In this document: positions 61,001 through 64,000 of the stretch, in pieces
How positions within the stretch are numbered: position 1 is the first letter of the stretch
How the letters are laid out: each line of letters starts with the position of its first letter
Assembly: GCF_963678635.1 (NCBI RefSeq)
Contig: NC_087071.1
Location: 24,624,013 to 24,688,012 of the forward strand
Reading direction: 5' to 3'
DNA from: Symsagittifera roscoffensis
Lineage: Eukaryota > Xenacoelomorpha > Acoela > Convolutidae
DNA: 64,000 bases
Made by a program: the position numbers and the translations under genes
The notes under the pieces: model-generated
The model's input: the letters and a program-made list of their open reading frames with translations, nothing else
Database searches by the model: none
What the model was told of the DNA's origin: nothing

Positions 61001-63229
61001 TATGAAACAATAAGCTTTTTTCAGTTCATTTGATGAATTAGAATGCATCAACTGTGCTAACATAAAACTAATCGAATGTCAAAGCACCGGTTTCAAAAGT
61101 GTCACCAAAAGTAGCATTAATATTTGCGACTTGAGTTGGAAAGAAAAGAATACCCCTAGTTAATTACACAAGCCGGCTAAGTGAAATAGTACGAGTATTC
61201 TTTTTTCTAACTTAAGTCGCAAAAATTATTGCTAATTTTGGTGGCCACAGTTAAGTTAAGTGGCCACAATAAGTTACCACAGTTGATGCATTTAAATTTA
61301 TCAAATGAACTGAAAAAGCTTATTGTTTCATACTAAGCCGGCTTGTGCAGTTAACTTAAGTGAGGAGCAGAAAAAGACTTTGCTCTACATCACAAGCTAC
61401 CCGTACACTCGACTCGCGTAAACAACAGGATATCGGACGTTTTGGATCACAGTTAAGTTGATTTCATGACAGCAAACTAAACACTCTTACCTTGAATGAG
61501 GGCATCTTCGATCTACTGAGGACGTAAATGCATATTGAGAAGCTAAGAACATCCCAGAGGATCCAAATCCACCTATAAATTGCCGTTGATTTTAAAAAAT
61601 AATTGCAAAATCGAGGTGAAATTGGCAGCCCTGGTACTTTTTTTTACACAGGTATCGCTGTACTTCGTGAATAAAAAAAGGGATCAAAAAGTAAAAACAA
61701 ATTTATTCCCCTGCGAAATCCAAAAAATTAAACACTTTCATAACTTTCGATGTCATTTTTTCGCGCCACTTCCGCCTTTATTTTTGGACAGCGAAAATTT
61801 CAATTCTATTTAATTTAAATGAGAGTCTTTTCTTTATTCATTGGCAGTTAAAAGGGGCTTTAAACGGGGTCTAAATGTCCGTCCGATTCTTCTGGAGCAG
61901 ACAATTCCGTAATTCGATTTCACTAAGCAGCGTCGATTTCCCTAGATTTCAATGCCTAATTTTTCATGATTTTGAAACCCATTTAGTAGTTACACTGACT
62001 GTTTATCGATGAAGAACAGCCAACAGAGGCCCAAAGCAGCTCCGATAAGAAATCCAGGCACCACTCGGGCAAAGAACACAAGCTTTGACCTGAAACGAGA
62101 AGACAAACATTGAATACCAAAGAAGGGCAGCAGCATAGATGGTTCCCACTACGTATTTATGCTTTTGGATTAGTTAAATTTTATGTAATTTCTTTGCAAT
62201 TAATAATAAATTCAAAAACTTTTACAGAGCTTTTCTTCGCTAAGTAGATTAAGTGCTGCAGCTTGAGCACAAGTTTTTCACCATGATCAAAAAGAAAACA
62301 AAGCTAATGCAAATTTCAATCCTTAATCTGTACGTCAATCGGCCACTCCAGCCATTAAAATCATCAAACCAGATCCCTTTTAGTGGACGTGTACAGTGCT
62401 GATTCAAATTACCCGGAAAAAAGTTGAATTTTTAAACACGTTTTTCTCAAATTGGGTCCAGACTAGACATAAAATGAAGAGAACAAAAGTTGCTTAGAAT
62501 TACATCAGAATTAATATGGTGCAATTTTGTCTTTGAAATTCTCAACAAAATTTTACCCCAAAAATGGGTCAATTTGGCTTTTTTCAATTAATCGAAAATT
62601 ACGCCAGAAACTACTTTGTTAATTGATGAGAAAATTATATCACAAGTAGCCACTACACAGCTCAACAAAATTCTATAAGGACTAAATCTCCAAAAATGTG
62701 AGTAAATTGTTTAAAATTTGTTTTTAAGCAAAGATTTTGAGTTTTATGTAGAAAAAATATTTTCTCTTATACAAGTTTTTGGAGATTTAACTCTTCTAGA
62801 ACTTTGTTGGGCTTCTTGTGATTTTTATTTCTCATCAATTAACAAAGTAGTTTCAGCGAAACTTTAATTAATTGAAAAAAGCCGAAATGACCCATTTTTG
62901 CGGTAAACCTTTGGTTAAGAATTTCAGAGAAAAAATTACACCATATTAAATCTGATGAAATTCTAATCAACTTTTGTTCTGTTCACTTTATGTCTAATCT
63001 TAACGCAATTTGAGAAAAACGTGTTTGAAAAATCAAGTTTTGTTCATTTTGTCTGGATAATTCAAATCAGCACTGTATAATGTTAGCATGAAAACAGATG
63101 AGAGCAGAAACATGTTTTACCCTAGTGGCTGCAGCTGCAGAGAAAATGTGAATCTGTCGAAGAGTCTAGTTCCGAATGAGGAGAAAGAGAGGGCAGAGAA
63201 GAAGATGTACAGCACCACCATCACCCACC
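48943..63229 (-). CDS. SPPL2: Signal peptide peptidase-like 2 intramembrane aspartyl protease, 3' part of gene (nine exons)
   Basis: SPPL2 proteases cut type II membrane proteins within the membrane of endosomes and late secretory compartments. Nine exons were assembled by frame: 63229-63121, 62089-62000, 61572-61491, 52054-51896, 51368-51294, 50270-50144, 49686-49442 and 49011-48943, giving eight visible coding blocks, plus at least one further exon to the right that supplies the first codon base. All introns begin GT and end AG and every junction keeps phase. About 320 residues are encoded. The three catalytic motifs are present in order: YD (VVFLVYDAIAVYVTPLFT), GxGD (NILGMGDVIVPGL) and QPAL (MQSAQPALVFMVP). 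TPLFTQSGKSIM plus ATG, followed by LPM, favours SPPL2 over SPP or SPPL3. The N-terminal signal, PA domain and first membrane spans lie beyond 64000. The gene runs opposite to the GT31 gene, and its 9.4-kb intron is filled by a satellite. Confidence 0.9.
49442..49686 (-). CDS. SPPL2: SPPL2-like, exon with QPAL motif and last membrane spans
   Basis: After TTTCAG the exon completes the split codon ACA-GCG and reads AYALSFACVFVSLTVMQSAQ, then PALVFMVPLCLSSILTTAAL and a charged tail RKEFKQLMAS ... GDRRRPEANFDKGEE. QPAL is the third conserved element of GxGD aspartyl proteases. A strong GTGAGT donor follows GAA GAG. If it is not spliced, the frame reads two more codons and stops at 49433-49435, giving a shorter isoform. 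The ORF that extends right to 49762 is intron read-through. Confidence 0.9.
49967..49987 (-). promoter_or_regulatory. Four-run G-quadruplex motif in intron, sense strand
   Basis: On the minus (sense) strand the sequence is GGGG-C-GGGG-TA-GGGG-TA-GGGG, four runs of four G with 1-2 base loops. It lies in the intron between the GxGD and QPAL exons, 157 bp downstream of the donor at 50143 and 281 bp before the acceptor. Such motifs in pre-mRNA can affect splicing; that role here is inference. Confidence 0.75.
50144..50270 (-). CDS. SPPL2: SPPL2-like, exon with catalytic GxGD
   Basis: Acceptor AATGTTTAG, then ISFNILGMGDVIVPGLMIVH, then AGVFGLLQSKKPSAVYVFVA-IT, donor GTTGAT after a split ACA-G codon. 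G-M-G-D carries the second catalytic aspartate, and PGL follows as in the family. The donor is weak. Confidence 0.95.
50907..51224 (+). mobile_element. MITE-like element A, copy 2 (hAT-type end)
   Basis: Starts CAGGGGCGGATCTAGGATTT and carries GGGCACTTTTTGAAAAATG, then GGCGCGCGCTCCCCCTCAAA and TTTTAGGGTCGGTCAG, the same order as copy 1 but on the other strand. It adds an inner stretch (about 50945-51100, with GACGACCATTTTTTTGGGTC) missing from copy 1, and a GGCGCCAAAGGCGCC hairpin near 51184. It sits in the intron between the LPM and GxGD exons of the SPPL2-like gene. Confidence 0.65.
51294..51368 (-). CDS. SPPL2: SPPL2-like, exon with LPM segment
   Basis: Acceptor ATGTTCTAG, 25 codons FLPMLFLAELSSLWNFNSPD-SPCVQ, donor GTCAGT. 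It corresponds to the LPMVLxVP loop between the two catalytic spans in SPPL2 proteins. Both ends are phase 0. Confidence 0.8.
51896..52054 (-). CDS. SPPL2: SPPL2-like, exon with catalytic YD
   Basis: Acceptor TTGTGCTTAG, then WLAVLSVVFLVYDAIAVYVT, PLFTQSGKSIMEEAATGSAG, a Gly-rich loop, and donor GTAATG (53 codons, phase 0 at both ends). VYD holds the first catalytic aspartate. The exon is clearly richer in G and C than its introns. Confidence 0.95.
52200..60180 (+). repeat. Satellite of short GGACGTAA units (about 8 kb)
   Basis: The array is built from two short interchangeable units, ATAACACGGACGTAA (15 bp) and TATGGACGTAA (11 bp), in irregular alternation with many one-base variants. The core is (C/T)GGACGTAA, or TTACGTCC in the SPPL2-like sense RNA. 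Longer periods are superimposed: CGGTTGCTATATAGCACGGA-type blocks at 54180, 54927 and 55670 (about 745 bp); GGAGGTAAAATAACACGGA near 56040, 56290, 57172 and 57423; GACGTACGATACCACGGATG at 58974 and 59221 (247 bp). Two CpGs per long unit stand out in AT-rich DNA. Long minus-strand ORFs (up to 298 codons, composed of SVLYYVHIT-like strings) follow from the unit lacking stops and are not genes. Confidence 0.95.
52457..52937. mobile_element. Unique segment inside the ACGTAA satellite, possible small transposon
   Basis: The satellite is interrupted by 481 bp bounded by GTTCCGACT on the left and AGTCGGAAC on the right, a 9-bp inverted pair. Inside are AT-rich DNA and a near-palindromic AGCGCGAAATATATCGCGCG near 52707. 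A CAGGGCGAAGCCCTGA hairpin lies just outside the left edge. No target duplication was confirmed. Confidence 0.4.
60270..60480 (-). mobile_element. tRNA-derived SINE-like element, copy 2
   Basis: Minus strand: A-box-like TCGTGGCGTAGATGCG (60453-60468), B-box-like GTTCGATTCC (60411-60420), then a T-rich tail with CGTTATCTCGCTTTGTTTGCG and ACGCAGCTTCG. The leading segment seen in the other copies is missing or decayed. It abuts the end of the ACGTAA satellite. Confidence 0.65.
60590..60906 (-). mobile_element. tRNA-derived SINE-like element, copy 3
   Basis: Minus strand: leading segment (60836-60906), A-box-like CCGTGGCTGTGTGGTTAG (60746-60763), a diverged B-box near 60704-60715 (CCAATTCGAGCC), then a tail with TATAGAGCTGCTTTTGTC and GTTCTCTTGTGTTTGCG. 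The same order as copies 1 and 4. Confidence 0.7.
61001..61332. mobile_element. 332-bp palindromic element
   Basis: TATGAAACAATAAGCTTTTT with TCAGTTCATTTGAT at 61001 is matched in reverse by ATCAAATGAACTGAAAAAGC and TTATTGTTTCATA ending 61332. A second inverted pair inside is CCAAAAGTAGCATTAATATT and TTGCGACTTGAG against AACTTAAGTCGCAAAAATTATTGCTAATTTTGG in part. The inner pair resembles the leading segment of the SINE-like elements (CACCAAAT-GAGCAC ... TTGCGACTTAGG), so the two families share a module. Confidence 0.75.
61491..61572 (-). CDS. SPPL2: SPPL2-like, exon with QD-equivalent segment
   Basis: Acceptor ATTTATAG, a G completing the split CA-G codon, then WIWILWDVLSFSICIYVLSR and SKMPSFK, donor GTAAGA. 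It matches the family segment WxWxLQDxLGIxxCxxxLxxxxLPxFK. The Q normally before D is W here and the LG after it is LS. Confidence 0.93.
61573..61999 (-). other. SPPL2-like intron without recognised features
   Basis: AT-rich intron; the plus ORF at 61580-61813 spans intron sequence and has no family features. Confidence 0.6.
62000..62089 (-). CDS. SPPL2: SPPL2-like, membrane-span exon before the QD segment
   Basis: Acceptor CGTTTCAG, codon GGG shared with the previous exon, then SKLVFFARVVPGFLIGAALG and LCWLFFIDK-Q, donor GTCAGT after CA. The hydrophobic run matches the span preceding the WxWxLQD segment. Confidence 0.9.
62394..63075. mobile_element. 682-bp palindromic MITE, Tc1/mariner type, TA-flanked
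   Basis: The left end CAGTGCTGATTCAAATTA (62394) and right end TAATTCAAATCAGCACTG (ending 63075) are perfect inverted ends with TA directly outside each (62392-62393 and 63076-63077). The pairing continues inward for most of the length (for example TTAATTGATGAGAAA / TTTCTCATCAATTAA and TTTTTGGAGATTTA / TAAATCTCCAAAAA), so it is a full foldback. TA target and CAGTG ends are the Tc1/mariner pattern. No transposase. It lies in an SPPL2-like intron. Confidence 0.93.
63121..63229 (-). CDS. SPPL2: SPPL2-like, most upstream exon in window
   Basis: Acceptor TTGCTCAG, two bases completing a codon begun in an unseen exon, then WVMVVLYIFFSALSFSSFGT, RLFDRFTFSLQLQPL and GG before donor GTAAAA. A membrane span followed by a short polar loop, as in the family region before the QD span. 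Confidence 0.88.
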
Positions 63230-63689
63230 CTGAGCAAAACAAAACACACACACAACATAACACATGACTCGAGTCGAAACAACTCATTATAGAACAGAAT
63301 TGTTATTTATTAAAATTAACACAGAGGCAAAATGTACACCAACCAACCAAAAAAAATGGAATATATAAAAGAAAACAGTTTTGAAAACTGTGGCATATCA
63401 GAAAACTTTTACAAAATTTTACCAGCAAATTTAAAAAATAGCAGTGAAGCTTGAAAGTGAAGCTGCACTTCACAAACAAAACGGCAAAAAGCACAATGCA
63501 TTTAACATATCTTTCGAAAGCAGCCAATCTTACAACAGATATGGGCTCTTTTCCAGTCCCCACCTTTCGAACTCATTTTGGAAAAACAACACTAACCTTG
63601 TTAAAATGAGATTTGACTAGGTGACAACTAACAGCTGTGGAATATTTGTTCTTTAGATTTTAGATCATTAAATTTAACATTCAGCCATA
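63230..63689 (-). other. Upstream SPPL2-like intron, partial SINE tail
   Basis: No exon found. Around 63440-63530 the minus strand reads TTTGTGAAGTGCAGCTTCACTT, close to the tail of SINE copy 2 (TTTGCGAAACGCAGCTTCGC), so a truncated copy may be present. Confidence 0.45.
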
Positions 63690-64000
63690 ATAACACTGAG
63701 CTTCGTAAACACAAGCGAGAAAACAACAAAAATCAGCTCTAAAAATTGAAAAAAAATCAACTGATATAAGCCTTGAATTAGTAAAACTTTTGTTTTCTGC
63801 TGGATTCGAATCTGCGCCCTCGAGATAATGAGTCCCACATCTTACCCTCTCAACCACGGACGCTTGACTAACAACAAACACTAGCCACCAACAAAGATAA
63901 CAGATACAATAAAATTTGCCATGCTGCAGCAGATCGTGATTATAGCAAAAGTGCTACCAAATGAGCACTTTCATCTGCGAGTTAGGTTAGGAAAAAGAAG
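63690..64000 (-). mobile_element. tRNA-derived SINE-like element, copy 4 (cut by window end)
   Basis: The best-preserved copy. On the minus strand, a leading segment (63942-64000), then GCGTCCGTGGTTGAGAGGGT (A-box, around 63844-63863), then GCAGATTCGAATCCAGCAG (B-box 63802-63812), then a T-rich tail with TTTAGAGCTGATTTTTG and TTCTCGCTTGTGTTTACG. The body resembles a tRNA gene with both internal Pol III promoter boxes but does not close an acceptor stem. Confidence 0.75.

Larger units (their letters stand above)
52055..61490 (-). other. 9.4-kb SPPL2-like intron
   Basis: Bounded by donor GTAAGA (61490) and acceptor CTTAG (52055). It contains the ACGTAA satellite, two SINE-like elements and a 332-bp palindrome. 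It is far longer than the gene's other visible introns (about 0.3 to 1.6 kb). Confidence 0.85.

Noticed and set aside
63802-63868. Functional tRNA gene
   Set aside because: A- and B-boxes are good but no acceptor stem or anticodon arm closes, and the same body recurs in three other diverged copies with shared flanks, so it is a tRNA-derived repeat.

Overview
The window is nuclear DNA of an invertebrate animal. It is AT-rich and gene-poor, its genes have phase-consistent GT-AG introns, and it holds satellites, tRNA-derived SINE-like elements, MITE-like palindromes and a non-LTR retrotransposon fragment. I see no bacterial, viral or organellar features. The species cannot be named from the sequence. 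A zinc-finger exon resembling the terminal exons of insect lola weakly suggests an arthropod.

Layout. (1) 1-32.8 kb is one satellite field made of a monomer of about 82-84 bp in a single orientation. It carries higher-order repeats of about 0.39, 1.3-1.5 and 2.5 kb, one internal inversion (13.7-14.2 kb) and one 2.1-kb insertion (18.3-20.4 kb). Nearly all short ORFs here are chance. (2) 32.8-33.45 kb holds the broken 3' end of a LINE reverse transcriptase (minus strand), followed by a possible MADS-box/SRF-like exon pair (plus strand). (3) 33.5-38 kb is a region of divergent duplications. It includes four copies of a short block that could be alternative terminal exons, a 98-bp perfect-centre hairpin and a 20-bp minisatellite. 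(4) 38,076-38,578 is the last exon of a C1GALT1-like GT31 glycosyltransferase. (5) 39-48.2 kb is made of mobile DNA. It has a MITE fragment, a SINE, and a 6.7-kb element (41,344-48,030) with about 250-bp inverted ends flanked by TA. Inside that element are an inverted pair of decayed gene copies and a zinc-finger exon.

(6) From 48,943 to at least 63,229 the minus strand carries nine exons of a signal-peptide-peptidase-like intramembrane aspartyl protease of the SPPL2 type. All junctions are phase-consistent and all three catalytic motifs (YD, GxGD, QPAL) are present. The 5' exons lie beyond the right edge. Its 9.4-kb intron (52,053-61,492) holds an 8-kb satellite of short units built on GGACGTAA (TTACGTCC in the sense RNA). 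Other introns hold a 682-bp Tc1/mariner-type palindrome, four-run G-quadruplex DNA, a hAT-like MITE and tRNA-derived SINEs.

No operon-like cooperation between genes is expected. The only well-supported protein-coding loci are the SPPL2-like protease and the C1GALT1-like enzyme, both secretory-pathway membrane proteins. The zinc-finger, MADS-like and repeated terminal-exon calls are hypotheses. Everything was read by eye, and no search or folding program was run.
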